Shown: positions 27,901 to 36,084 of the stretch, piece by piece
Layout: every line of letters starts with the position of its first letter
Position numbering within the stretch: position 1 is the first letter of the stretch
DNA from: Bacillota bacterium
Lineage (GTDB): Bacteria; Bacillota; Clostridia; Clostridiales; Clostridiaceae
Length of the DNA: 64,000 bases
Reading direction: 5' to 3'
Assembly (NCBI GenBank): GCA_030706015.1
Contig: JAUZPI010000006.1
Coordinates: 1-64,000 of the forward strand
Made by a program: the position numbers and the translations under genes
Notes under the pieces: model-generated
Databases searched by the model: none
Seen by the model: the letters and a program-made list of their open reading frames with translations, nothing else
What the model was told of the DNA's origin: nothing

Positions 27901-28662
27901 GATTGCAAAACTATAAGTATTAGTTTAGATGAAGAATATACTGAAAAACTTTTAAGAGAAACAAATAAGGCCTATAACACAGAAATAAACGATATACTTT
28001 TGACAGCCTTGGCAAAGACAATAAAGTTCTGGACTAGTAATGAACAAGTTTTAATAAACCTTGAGGGGCATGGAAGAGAAAATATAGCAGAAGACCTAGA
28101 TGTTTCAAGAACAGTTGGTTGGTTCACATCAAAATATCCTGTACTACTTAATGTAGGAGGTTGTTACGATTTAAGCAGTGAAATAAAAAATGTCAAAGAA
28201 ACACTAAGACATGTTCCATTAAAGGGTATAGGCTATTCTATTTTGAGGTATGTGACACTGCCAATGAAAAATAACGATATACGCTTTAAGCTAGAGCCAG
28301 AAATATCGTTTAACTATTTAGGACAATTTGATAACGATATAAAAAGTGATTTATTTATTACTTCAAGTATTAGTTCTGGTGATAACGTAAGTAAAGAAAA
28401 TAGTTTTAATTACTCTCTAGCAGTAGGCGGTATGATAATAAGAAATAAATTGGTAATGAAGTTCACATATAACTCTAAGGAATTTTTTAAGAAAACTATG
28501 GATAATCTCTTAAATAGCTATATAAGAAATCTAAAGGAAATAATAGAGCACTGTTCTATAAAGCAAGAGCAGGAATATACTCCTAGTGATTTTGATGATG
28601 ATAATCTTTCATTTAGTGAACTAGAAGATTTAAATGAACTGATTAAGGATATAGAACTATGA
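19000..28662 (+). CDS. Lipopeptide NRPS 1: FAAL-T-C-A(Asp)-T-C-A(Glu)-T-E
   Basis: A 3220-residue synthetase. Residues 1-560 are a fatty-acyl-AMP ligase (FSSGSTGAPKG near 169; GREKDIIFINGQNYYPIDIE near 446), loading carrier T1 (GGDS, S612). C1 spans 668-1095 with HHIISDG (793-799). A1 spans 1110-1605; its hand-read code DLTKVGHIGK is the known Asp code. T2 has S1659 in GGHS. C2 has HHIIFDG (1838-1844). A2 spans 2150-2650 with code DAKDIGVVDK, a Glu-type code (Gln second choice). T3 has S2704 in GGDS. The E domain (2755-3185) has HHLVIDGVSWRIL, NLEGHGRE and RTVGWFTSKYP. The tail is a docking-like acidic helix. The expected enzyme-bound product is acyl-Asp-D-Glu. The GTAAGG-poor start is supported by TTGGGGTGA before the ATG. 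Confidence 0.95.
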   Translation: MSNAKNLCDVIENASRKEAGIILINDNGSEKFLPYKDLYDKAKGILYNIKKQGITRENEVVMQIEDNENFIYIFWACILGGIIPVPLHVGINKEQRKQLFNVFKALKDPKLITDKKIYSEIKACVETEKLQDLGEDIIEKSIIIDDIINVVNYDEVYKPLPQDVAYIQFSSGSTGAPKGITITHENIISNVKALYNRMKCNEKDSVLNWLPITHSFSLVVGHITTMAAEIYQYLMPTMLFVKNPILWMEKVNEHKNTILLSPNFGFNHFLKFTDKEICHNWDLSCIKIIITGAEPIDVNLCNEFIEYMNKYGMNKNTICPSYGMTEATVGISSPMLGDQYKSFRLERNSVAYGCKIKEISDINVKNVMNIVSVGYPLDECSVRICNENNNILQEKYIGSIQIKGKNVTRGYYNNETATQMVFTKDGWLKTGDIGFLFNDQLVVTGREKDIIFINGQNYYPIDIERIVKDINGLAFDEVAACGIFNKEKQKEDVVIFVPTKESVEAFASKALSIKRYVNNCTGLEVENIIPVEALPKASSGKIQRFKLIEQYLSGSFDSKIDALSKISINDLSQKIKKPKNKIEESLVGIWSHILKVNNIGVNQSFFELGGDSLKAAFVVHSINKEFNIDISLRDIFNNITIERLSKYISNVEAGSFEDIIPIKEDREYYPLSSAQKRIYALNQLDKNNINYNITQVVAVEGNIDIERVKEAFNTLVKRHEALRTSFKMYDGELVQKINECSEVSFSYKEAVEEDIDGIIESFIAPFDLNKAPLFRASLIKTNNKKYYIILDIHHIISDGISIGILMKEFIQIYSNEKLSEHRLSYRDYAVWQNENINAEKINKQKEYWLNEFKGNIPLLNMPTDFRRPSKQEFNGNSILFKINSEVTSNLKSLSRHTNTTLYMVLMSAFNVLIHKYSKQEEVVIGTVASGRNFDSLKDVIGMFVNTLSIKSKIYTDESFSNYLMRIKEKSLQILENSDYQFDQLIDDLNIKRDLSRNPIFDVMFVMENIDIPNNNAESVKFGIYDYKPKGTKLDLTLKVQEREGEIVCLFQYNTSLFKEETIDRFVQYYLKVLNEIIDSSDKKISDIDILPVKEREKILNVFNATNVNCNMNLTAYEVFQNQVEKTPNNIAVVCGAEKLTYDELNKKANSLARTLIQNGVKNDEIVGLLVERSVYMAIGILAIMKAGGAYLPIDSEYPADRIKYMLQNSSANVLITQKDFKDNIDFSGQVLEIDEFSNYSEDTSNLNTISKSNNIAYVIYTSGSTGKPKGVAIEHRSLVNYITWFTKKANLREKDKTILLSSFAFDLSYTSLYSSLLCGCELHIVSKEEYMDPEKLLNYISSHEITYIKATPSLLSMLVNTYSFSISDKCKSIRLIVLGGEPINVTLVEKYNKIYPNTQVMNHYGPTECTIGCIAALIDINNLNQYKKCPVIGKPIDNVKVYLLDDNMKPVAIGQTGEIYIGGPGLTRGYLEREDLNKEKFIENSFDSKVTDRLFKTGDLGRYLEDGSIEFLGRKDNQVKVRGYRIELGEIENSILKYQSIDKAAVIDIEDEDGNKEICAYFVSKEDLPIYDLRKYLGNKLPIYMIPAYFVKVDEIPLTSNGKINRNALPKPKKNIISNVVYEEPQNDTEIKIAKIWSEVLGLEKIGVNYNFFEIGGHSLRATVLISKVQKEFNILIEMKDIFENPTIKELGKCLNSKDQTDFCNIKAADKQLYYPVSSSQKRLYTLAQIDRESINYNMPSAFIIEGDLDQKRLEDSLFKLINRHEVLRTSFHVVSGETVQKIHDRVEVKVSYDNSGDSIEHIIKDFVKPFSLNTLPIFRIKLVKVKQNIHVLLMDMHHIIFDGVSISVFINEFSDLYNGKELRELKIQYKDYTVWQQELINSNEINNQEQYWLNSFSNELPKLTLPLDYKRPKIQSFEGDSIIFEVDSTMTQMLKNINRNAGTTLFMLLFGAYSILLSKYSLQEDIIVGTAEAGRHHADLQNIIGSFINTVPIRTYPCGDKTFKQYFEEVKSTCFDAFKNSDYQFDKLLEKLNIKRELGRSPLFDTMFILENVDSSELKFEGLTFKSYELKNTVSKFDLMLIGEEIDDKIKFQFKYCTKLFKDKTVEKLKDSYINILREMITNYEKKICEIEYINLKEKSKILYSFNNTNAYYPKDKTIAQIFEQQAVLSPEKTAVVFEDNSISYSELDRRSNSIARMLIEKGICKDSIVGIMIKRSVNMMVGILGILKAGGAYMPISDEYPDNRILYMMEDSGAKVLLTEKCLVDKVGYLKNTVFIDNEDIYNNYSNERVEIKQDSSSLAYVIYTSGTTGKPKGVMLENKSVVNLISSLYDKVYKKYNEKLNIALIAPYIFDASVKQIFASLLLGHTLHIIPEEARVDGEMLISYYIKNKIDISDGTPIHLSILSDCSSEQLNRINVKNFIIGGEALRNSTVISFLSKFSNDNSPNIVNVYGPTECCVDATLYVINKENMNEDILIGEPLNNVKLYVLDKYNKIVPIGIQGELFISGAGVARGYLGQPELTKAKFVKDLFNEEMRMYRTGDLVKWTEQGSIKYIDRIDNQVKIRGFRIELGEIEKQLLKHNEIDEAVVIARENEFDNKYLCAYVTSASNISIDELRHHLSKELPEYMIPSYFIQLDKMPTTINGKVDRKQLPEPDSAYIEAEIEIELPENEIQEILVRVWCEVLGLQNVGINSNYYSLGGDSIKAIQISSKLREYNLKIEIKDLLQYQTIKELSSYVKYTSKKTSQETITGPIKLTPIQKAFFETNYYIEKHYNQSIMLYSKNGFKEDFVEKVFNEIVRHHDALRMVFKKENSDIIQFNRNDDIELLNYNIFHVKDEDYKGYIERKVSEIQSSMDIENGPLIRVGLFKTCAGDHLLIAIHHLVIDGVSWRILLEDFAMAYKQLEEKQNIVLPSKTDSYKKWAEELYNYAESNELQEQLTYWNTIENQNILPIMKDSKLCCSKKIGDCKTISISLDEEYTEKLLRETNKAYNTEINDILLTALAKTIKFWTSNEQVLINLEGHGRENIAEDLDVSRTVGWFTSKYPVLLNVGGCYDLSSEIKNVKETLRHVPLKGIGYSILRYVTLPMKNNDIRFKLEPEISFNYLGQFDNDIKSDLFITSSISSGDNVSKENSFNYSLAVGGMIIRNKLVMKFTYNSKEFFKKTMDNLLNSYIRNLKEIIEHCSIKQEQEYTPSDFDDDNLSFSELEDLNELIKDIEL

Positions 28663-28687
28663 TTTTAGTGTATAAGGGGGAATGATA

Positions 28688-31600
28688 ATGGGAAAAGGTG
28701 CAAAAATACAAAATGTATATCCTTTAACAGCAATGCAGCAAGGAATGCTTTTTAACTATTTATATAATAAGGATTCAAAAGCATATTTTCAGCAGCTTAG
28801 TTTTTCTTTAGAGGCTGACTTAGATATAGATGCCTTTGAAAAAAGTTTAAATAAAGTTATTGAAAGGTATGATGTATTTAGATCTATATTTATATATGAA
28901 AAGGTTGAGGAGCCTAAGCAGGTTGTATTAGCAGAGAGAAAAGCAAGGATATACTATGAAGATATTTCTCAAATGAAATTTGAGGAAAGAGTACTCTTTT
29001 TAGACGAATTTAAAGAAAAAGACAAAGAAAAGGGGTTTGATATATCCAAGGATCTGCTAATGCGAGTTTCTATTATAAGGTTAGGAGTAAATGATTATCA
29101 AGTTGTTTGGAGTCATCATCACATTATAATGGATGGCTGGTGTTTAGGCGTAGTTTTAAAGGATTTTATAAGCATATATAGAACGATAAAATATGGAGAT
29201 GAACTAAAATTAGCTAAAGGATATCAATACGTTGATTATATCAATTGGTTAGTAAAACAGGATAAAAATTATGCAGAACAATATTGGAAAAGTTACTTAG
29301 AGGATTACGATAATGATATATCGCTGCAGCAAAAAGTAAAGACTAAAATATACGAGTATGCTAAAAAAGAAATACATTTTACAATAAATAAGGAATTAAC
29401 TTCAAAAGTTGTTGATGTGTGTAGAAAAAATAATGTAACATTGAACAACGTATTTCAAGCGATTTGGGCTATTTTGCTGCAAAAATATAATAATGTTGAT
29501 GATGTAGTTTTTGGAGCAGTTGTATCAGGCAGAAATGCGCCGATAGATGGTATTGAAAAAATGGTAGGATTATTTATTAATACAATTCCTATTAGAGTGA
29601 AATGTGATGGTAATCTGAGTTTTAAAAATTTGCTTGAGAAGGTTAGAGATAATTATAATAAATCGATAAAATATGATTTTATGTCATTAGCACAAATACA
29701 AAATACATGTAATTTAAAACAGAGCCTAATTAGTAACCTTTTCATATTCGAGAATTATCCTGCAAGAGATATTATGAATAAAGGTGATAATTATAAGATA
29801 AAAGATGTGCAATCTTTTGAACAAACAAATTATGATTTTAATATTGTTATTATTCCGTCAGATGAAATTTATATTAAGTTGAAATATAATTCATTGGTAT
29901 ATGATGATAAAGTTGTTGAAACAATAAAAAACCATATATTAGAGATAATAAACTGCATTTGCAGTAATTCGGAAATTTGTTTGAAAGATATAAGGATGTT
30001 AACTGATAACGAATATAAACAGTTAGTATACAAGTTTAACCTAAATGAAATGGAGTATCCTATTAATGCTACTATACATGAATTGTTTGAAGAACAGGTA
30101 GTAAAGACTCCAGACAATGCAGCAGTAGTATATAAAAATGATGCAATTACATATAAAGAATTAAATGAAAAAGCAAATAGTGTAGCTAGAGTTTTGAGGG
30201 ATATGGGTGTAAAAAGGGATACTATTGTGGCATTAGTTACAGAAAGATCAATTGAAATGATTATAGGAATCTTGGCTGTACTAAAGGCAGGAGGAGCCTA
30301 TTTACCAATTGACTCACAATATCCTAATGAAAGAGTAAATTATATGCTTAACGACAGTAAGGCTAAGATGCTAATAACTAATACTGATATTAAGGATATA
30401 TCCTTTAATGGAAATATAGTAGATTTAAGGGATAATGCTATATTTGATAAAGATAAATCAAATCTTGAAAATATCAATTTAGCTAAGGATTTAGCTTATA
30501 TCATATATACATCCGGAACAACAGGAAAACCTAAAGGTGTAATGATAGAAAATAGAAGTGTTATTAATCTTTCAATTAATTTATATAAAAAGATTTATCA
30601 AAAGTATAAGTCTAAACTTAACGTAGCACTATTATCGCCTTATGTGTTTGATGCCTCTGTAAAGCAGATATTTCCATGTGTTTTATTTGGACAAACCTTA
30701 GTTATTATACCAGAAGAAGAAAGATTAAATGGGGAAAAGCTAGTAAATTATTACGTAGAGCACAGCATAGATATTTCTGATGGAACACCAGCACATTTAA
30801 GTATAATACAAGATATCCTCTTAGATAAGGATATAGAATTTCCGACAAAACAATTTGTAATTGGGGGAGAAGAACTATCCATTGACTTGGTACGAAAAAT
30901 CTTTAATATCTACCAAAATAAAAGTCTTAAGATTACTAATGTTTATGGACCAACGGAGTGTTGTGATGTTTCAACTATGTATGATATTGACAATCAAGAA
31001 TTAGAGAAGTTATCAATAATACCCATAGGAAAAAATCTTGAAAATGTTCAAATTTATATATTAGATAAGCAACTTAATCCTGTACCCTTTGGTACTCCTG
31101 GTGAGATTTATATTTCAGGAGATGGATTAAGTAGAGGATATTTGAATCACCTAGAACTTACTGAGGATAGATTTATTAATAACCCTTTTATAGATGGAGC
31201 AAAAATGTATAGAACAGGGGATCTCGGAAAGAGGGCTAGTAATGGAGATATAGAATATCTAGGGAGAATTGACCATCAGGTGAAAATTAGGGGATTTAGA
31301 ATTGAACTTGGGGAGATTGAAAAACAAATACTAAGTTACACTGGTATTAAAGAAACAGTAGTCATTTGCGGAGAAAATAATCATGGAAGCAAGTATATTG
31401 CCGCATTTTTAATTTCAAATGGCAATTTAAATGTAAATGAATTAAGAAAGTATTTATCTAAAAGTTTACCTAATTATATGATACCAACATACATAATGGA
31501 AGTAGACAAATTTCCTGTTACTCATAATGGAAAAATAAATAAGAATGAGTTAATAGAAAAGATAAGGACTGAACAGGTACAATATGTATCACCAAGAAAT

Positions 31601-34600
31601 AGACTTGAGGAAATTGTTGCAAGTGTGTGGAAAGAAGTACTTCATGTTGATAAGGTTGGTATATGTGATGATTTCTTTGCTCTTGGAGGGGATGACAATT
31701 CTGTCCTAAGAGCGGCGATGGAATTACAAAAACACAACATAGTATTAAATGTTTCCGATTTAAGACTATATCCTACTATAGAAAAGCTAGGTAAGCATAT
31801 TAAGCATATTAAAAGTAACGCATGCCAGCAGACTGTTACTGGTGATGTGGAATTAACACCTATACAAAAAGACTTCTTTGAAAGGAAGTTATCAAATAAG
31901 GATAGATGGAATCAAGCTTTTAGTTTATTCAAAAAAGATGGATTTGACGAAGTTATTGTTAAGAATGTATTCGGAAAGATAATAGAACACCATGATGCAT
32001 TAAGAATGAGATATACAATCATGGATGATAGGGTTATACAACATAATGATGGAATTGAAGAAGACTTGTTTACCTTAGATATATATAATTTAAGAAATTC
32101 TAATAATGTATATGAAAGCATAGAAGAAGCGGCCAATAAATTACATGGAGAAATTAGACTTGATAAAGGTCCACTGGTTAAGCTAGGTTTGTTTAGAACT
32201 ATTGAAGGTGATCATTTACTTATAATAATTCATCATTTGGTTATTGATGGCGTATCCTGGAGGATTATTCTAGAAGATTTTGCAACTGGCTATAAACAGC
32301 TGTTAAATAATCAGAGTATAAGCTTCCCTGAGAAGACAGATTCCTTTAAACATTGGGCAAAGCAATTAAAGGAATATTCAAATACTGAAAAGGCTCTGCA
32401 AGAAATCAATTATTGGAAAAGCGTTAATAAAGCTAGTGTTAATGTATTAAAAAAGGATAATTTGGTGACTGACAGAAAGTTTAAAGATGTTCGTATAAAA
32501 GAATTAATTATCGCTAAAGAAGAAACCACTAACTTATTAAAAAATGTACATAGAGCTTATGGGACACAAACAAATGAAATATTGTTATCTATACTTGGAT
32601 TAGCTTTAAAGGAATGGAATGGCTTTGAGAGAGTATTAATTAACTTAGAAGGTCATGGTCGTGAAGAAATAATAGAAAATGTAAATATAAAAAGAACAGT
32701 TGGATGGTTTACGTCATTTTATCCAGTTGATTTAGATATGAATGAAGCCAAACCTTTAGAGAAATATATTAGTGGTATAAAGGATTCATTAAGAAAAGTA
32801 CCTAATAAGGGAATTGGCTATGGAGTTCTCAAATATATGTCTGAACTAGAGTATGAAGATAAAATTAGTTTTCAATTTAAACCAGAAATTAATTTTAATT
32901 ATTTGGGGCAATTTGGTGAGGAAGTGTCTACAGATATATTTACATTATCAGATGCACCAATAGGAAATTGTGTGGACATTGAAGATAAGACACAATATGC
33001 GCTAAACATAATATGCAAGGTTATAGACAAACAACTAGCAGTATCTTTTAGGTATGATTGTACTGAATTTAATGATAGTAACATTACTAAGCTAAAAGAA
33101 ATATTTTATGAAAAGCTAAAAGAAGTTATAGTACACTGTATAGATGTTTCTAGTAAAATGATGGATAAGCAAAATAATTATTTTGCTCCAAGAAATAATA
33201 TAGAAAAAGAATTAATAAAAATTTGGGAAAGTGTTCTTGGAGTAAGCAGAATAGGAATTTATGATGATTTCTTTGAACTTGGAGGAGATTCCATAAAGGC
33301 AATAAAGATACTTTCCAAGGCAAATAATTTAAAAATACCCGTATCAGTAAAGGCCATACTAGAATATAGAACTGTAGAGAGAATTATGGATAATTGCTAT
33401 ATGAATAATGACATGGACGTAAATAGCGAAATAGCTGTAAGTTTACAACATGATTCATGTGATTTGGAAAAGGAAAGAACCTACAATAAGAGCTTTAAGG
33501 TAACAACGGATTATCCCAAATATTACGGATGTATGACTGGAGTTATTCTTGAAAAGCTAAAACATGAGAAAAACATATATCTAGAGAGAAGTTTTCTAGC
33601 AATCGGCGGGGGCAAATTCTTTTTTACATATGGTCATGTTAATGATAGAGGCCTTGAGAATAGACTTCAATATAGGGAATTACCCACAGAAATGATTCCA
33701 GGTGTAAGTAATATATTTGATAAGCTTGGAGTGAAAGAGGAAGTAAAATCATTTAAGGATTTAGAAACGGGCTTAACTTATTGCAAAGAACATTTAAGTA
33801 AAAATGAATTAGTTATGATTTCAGGTACAACCTATTATCTTAATTATACACCAGATTATTGCATAGGTGAGGAGGAGTGGAAAAGAAGATTAGATGTACG
33901 CCCTGAGAATATTATAGCTGTTTCTAATAAAAGCAGTGGCAGAGCTCATACATTTTTACTGGTAGATATAATAAAAGATGGATATCTAGTATATGATACA
34001 ACGTTTAAGTATTTTGGAGTTATTTCAAAGGATGATTTTAATAAGTCCTTTGCTGGTTTGAAGGGAATGAGTTTTTTAGATGGAATGTATGCTCAAACTA
34101 CCAACTTGCCTTATGCAGTTACTGAACTAGATTTAAGTCTGCTCAAGGAAGTTAATAATGGACAATTAGCACTTGAGATACTAAAAAATAATATCGATAT
34201 TAATTTATCAAATCAACGAATAGATTTCAAAGCAAATGGGTATGAATTTACCTTCTATACAGGGGTAAGAGTATATAAAGAAATTGCTGGGATGCTTAAA
34301 GAATTCCAAAATAAAAAGACTCATATCGATGATATCAAAAAATTAATACAGTCTTCATTCGGCTCTTGGCAGTATAAATTTATGTTTTTTCAGGAATTTT
34401 TAGATGATTTATCAAAATATATAGAGATTCCAAAGAATTACAAGGATTACTGCAATAGCTTTATAAATGATTGTACAATAATAAATTCTAAGATTGGTGA
34501 GATAAATAGCACCAATATAGACAATTTTATCATATATATTTGCAGCAACCTTGAAAATATATATGAGCAACAAGTTTCACTATTAAATAATTTAAAGAGA

Positions 34601-34612
34601 CTAATACCTTGA
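28688..34612 (+). CDS. Lipopeptide NRPS 2: C(DCL)-A-T*-E-T-papain-like BtrH domain
   Basis: About 1974 residues, numbered from the ATG at 28688 (AAGGGGG fits it better than the ATG at 28682). The C domain has SHHHIIMDGWC (142-152), the DCL type expected after an E domain. The A domain (about 465-965, D655 in FDAS) has the hand-read code DAKDVGVDVK, close to Glu/Gln codes but with positions 330/331 reversed against A2. The next carrier reads LGGDDNS (999-1005): Asp1003 takes the place of the phosphopantetheine Ser. An E domain follows (HHLVIDG, 1182-1188), then an intact carrier (GGDS, S1535). Residues 1590-1974 resemble BtrH: C1615 in YYGCMTG, 'FLAIGGGKFFFTYG', H1754 in GRAHTF and D1770 in VYDTT. 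There is no thioesterase or reductase. It lies 25 bases after NRPS 1. Confidence 0.93.
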   Translation: MGKGAKIQNVYPLTAMQQGMLFNYLYNKDSKAYFQQLSFSLEADLDIDAFEKSLNKVIERYDVFRSIFIYEKVEEPKQVVLAERKARIYYEDISQMKFEERVLFLDEFKEKDKEKGFDISKDLLMRVSIIRLGVNDYQVVWSHHHIIMDGWCLGVVLKDFISIYRTIKYGDELKLAKGYQYVDYINWLVKQDKNYAEQYWKSYLEDYDNDISLQQKVKTKIYEYAKKEIHFTINKELTSKVVDVCRKNNVTLNNVFQAIWAILLQKYNNVDDVVFGAVVSGRNAPIDGIEKMVGLFINTIPIRVKCDGNLSFKNLLEKVRDNYNKSIKYDFMSLAQIQNTCNLKQSLISNLFIFENYPARDIMNKGDNYKIKDVQSFEQTNYDFNIVIIPSDEIYIKLKYNSLVYDDKVVETIKNHILEIINCICSNSEICLKDIRMLTDNEYKQLVYKFNLNEMEYPINATIHELFEEQVVKTPDNAAVVYKNDAITYKELNEKANSVARVLRDMGVKRDTIVALVTERSIEMIIGILAVLKAGGAYLPIDSQYPNERVNYMLNDSKAKMLITNTDIKDISFNGNIVDLRDNAIFDKDKSNLENINLAKDLAYIIYTSGTTGKPKGVMIENRSVINLSINLYKKIYQKYKSKLNVALLSPYVFDASVKQIFPCVLFGQTLVIIPEEERLNGEKLVNYYVEHSIDISDGTPAHLSIIQDILLDKDIEFPTKQFVIGGEELSIDLVRKIFNIYQNKSLKITNVYGPTECCDVSTMYDIDNQELEKLSIIPIGKNLENVQIYILDKQLNPVPFGTPGEIYISGDGLSRGYLNHLELTEDRFINNPFIDGAKMYRTGDLGKRASNGDIEYLGRIDHQVKIRGFRIELGEIEKQILSYTGIKETVVICGENNHGSKYIAAFLISNGNLNVNELRKYLSKSLPNYMIPTYIMEVDKFPVTHNGKINKNELIEKIRTEQVQYVSPRNRLEEIVASVWKEVLHVDKVGICDDFFALGGDDNSVLRAAMELQKHNIVLNVSDLRLYPTIEKLGKHIKHIKSNACQQTVTGDVELTPIQKDFFERKLSNKDRWNQAFSLFKKDGFDEVIVKNVFGKIIEHHDALRMRYTIMDDRVIQHNDGIEEDLFTLDIYNLRNSNNVYESIEEAANKLHGEIRLDKGPLVKLGLFRTIEGDHLLIIIHHLVIDGVSWRIILEDFATGYKQLLNNQSISFPEKTDSFKHWAKQLKEYSNTEKALQEINYWKSVNKASVNVLKKDNLVTDRKFKDVRIKELIIAKEETTNLLKNVHRAYGTQTNEILLSILGLALKEWNGFERVLINLEGHGREEIIENVNIKRTVGWFTSFYPVDLDMNEAKPLEKYISGIKDSLRKVPNKGIGYGVLKYMSELEYEDKISFQFKPEINFNYLGQFGEEVSTDIFTLSDAPIGNCVDIEDKTQYALNIICKVIDKQLAVSFRYDCTEFNDSNITKLKEIFYEKLKEVIVHCIDVSSKMMDKQNNYFAPRNNIEKELIKIWESVLGVSRIGIYDDFFELGGDSIKAIKILSKANNLKIPVSVKAILEYRTVERIMDNCYMNNDMDVNSEIAVSLQHDSCDLEKERTYNKSFKVTTDYPKYYGCMTGVILEKLKHEKNIYLERSFLAIGGGKFFFTYGHVNDRGLENRLQYRELPTEMIPGVSNIFDKLGVKEEVKSFKDLETGLTYCKEHLSKNELVMISGTTYYLNYTPDYCIGEEEWKRRLDVRPENIIAVSNKSSGRAHTFLLVDIIKDGYLVYDTTFKYFGVISKDDFNKSFAGLKGMSFLDGMYAQTTNLPYAVTELDLSLLKEVNNGQLALEILKNNIDINLSNQRIDFKANGYEFTFYTGVRVYKEIAGMLKEFQNKKTHIDDIKKLIQSSFGSWQYKFMFFQEFLDDLSKYIEIPKNYKDYCNSFINDCTIINSKIGEINSTNIDNFIIYICSNLENIYEQQVSLLNNLKRLIP

Positions 34613-34728
34613 TTTTATTTTTACCAAAGAAAATAAAAATATTTTGATGAATTGTATTAAGAACAATTTATCTATTTTACAGCGTAGAAGCTTTGTTAGA
34701 TTAAATAATTATAAGGGAGCCAAAATAG

Positions 34729-36015
34729 ATGTTGGAAAATGATTTTAAAATATCGGGTGAGAGAAGAATAAACTATAAATTAAACTTTATATTATTAATC
34801 TCTGGCCGCTTCATATCTGATCTTGGATCAGCTATATTTGGATTTGCTTTAAGCCTTTATGTACTTGACTTTACTAATTCTGCTGCAGCTTTTTCATTGG
34901 TTTTAAGTTTTTCTATAATACCTAATATGTTTGTAAGCATAATCGCAGGATCATTTGTTGACAAGCATGATAAGAAAAAAACTATTGTTGTTACCGATAT
35001 TTTGAGTGGAATAGCAGTATTAATATTTATGTGTATTTTCCACTTAAGCCCCAAAAGCATAATTTTATTTATATTTTATAAAATTATTCTGGCTGTTACA
35101 CAATCCTTCTTTGGATTAGCAATAAGTACATCTATTCCTAATATTGTAGGGGAAGAGAATACTCCAAGGGCTAATTCAATTTTTAGTTCAGTTGGATCTT
35201 TGATAAATATTTTAGGACCAGTTATAGGAGCTATAGCATATAAAACTATAGGTTTGCAATATATATTTCTCATTGATGGTATATCATTTATTTTATCTGG
35301 TATATCAGAAATATTTTTGGTCATGGATACTAAAAATACAGAGAAGATAAAACCTCAAAAAGAAGAAGGATACTTCAGTGGAGTTAGGCTTGGCTTTCAA
35401 TACATAGCTAATGAAAAAATCACTACCTTTTTCCTATCACTGGCGTTATTTCTAAATGTAGTTTTTACACCGTTAGCGGCTTTAATGATACCATATATAA
35501 ATTATAATGTATTAAAGGTGTCAGGACTTCAACTATCTATAATACAGGGTTCGTGGGCAGCTGGTGCGATAATTGGCGGTTTTCTGATGTCACTAAAAAA
35601 AGACACATTTAAGCTAATTAAAAATATATTTATATTAATACAGGCTCAGGCGTTAATTATGATAATGTTCTGCTTCCCAAATCTAGGTCTGTTTTCATTA
35701 GCATCTAAATGGACAATTACCATTATATTTAGCTTATTACTAATAGCTCTTGGAATACTTAATGTTATGCAGAATGTTCCGCTATTTACCTATTTTCAAA
35801 TACAAGTACCTGAAAAATTAAGAGGACGAGTATTTGCCGTATTTAACATTACCATAATGCTGTCAAGTACAATTGGCTTATGGCTATATGGTGGAATATT
35901 AGAACATGCTAAATGGGGATATATTTTAGTAGTGTCAGGTATTGTAGTTATTATATCGTGTATATTATTAAATAAAAATAAATCCTTTAAAAAATTCAAC
36001 TCAACCTTAGGCTAG
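34729..36015 (+). CDS. MFS transporter, probable lipopeptide exporter
   Basis: A 428-residue major facilitator protein with about 12 spans. Its motif A variant 'GSFVDKHDKKKTIVVTDILSG' lies between spans 2 and 3, and LRGRVFAVFNI marks the second half, as in the MFS_3/enterobactin-exporter-like group. It follows the NRPS gene by 116 bases and precedes the second DUF1611 gene by about 70, on the same strand. Export of the NRPS product or self-protection is the natural inference; substrate is not readable from sequence. The start is supported by AAGGGAG 8-10 bases upstream. Confidence 0.9.
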   Translation: MLENDFKISGERRINYKLNFILLISGRFISDLGSAIFGFALSLYVLDFTNSAAAFSLVLSFSIIPNMFVSIIAGSFVDKHDKKKTIVVTDILSGIAVLIFMCIFHLSPKSIILFIFYKIILAVTQSFFGLAISTSIPNIVGEENTPRANSIFSSVGSLINILGPVIGAIAYKTIGLQYIFLIDGISFILSGISEIFLVMDTKNTEKIKPQKEEGYFSGVRLGFQYIANEKITTFFLSLALFLNVVFTPLAALMIPYINYNVLKVSGLQLSIIQGSWAAGAIIGGFLMSLKKDTFKLIKNIFILIQAQALIMIMFCFPNLGLFSLASKWTITIIFSLLLIALGILNVMQNVPLFTYFQIQVPEKLRGRVFAVFNITIMLSSTIGLWLYGGILEHAKWGYILVVSGIVVIISCILLNKNKSFKKFNSTLG

Positions 36016-36084
36016 TCTAATATAAACTTTAGCTCTATTTTATAAAAAACTTTATTAATATAAGATTTACAAGGGGGAAAATAT

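Noticed and set aside
33450..34612. C-terminal region of NRPS 2 as a thioesterase
   Set aside because: No GxSxG motif or alpha/beta-hydrolase pattern; Cys/His/Asp motifs fit a papain-like BtrH domain instead.
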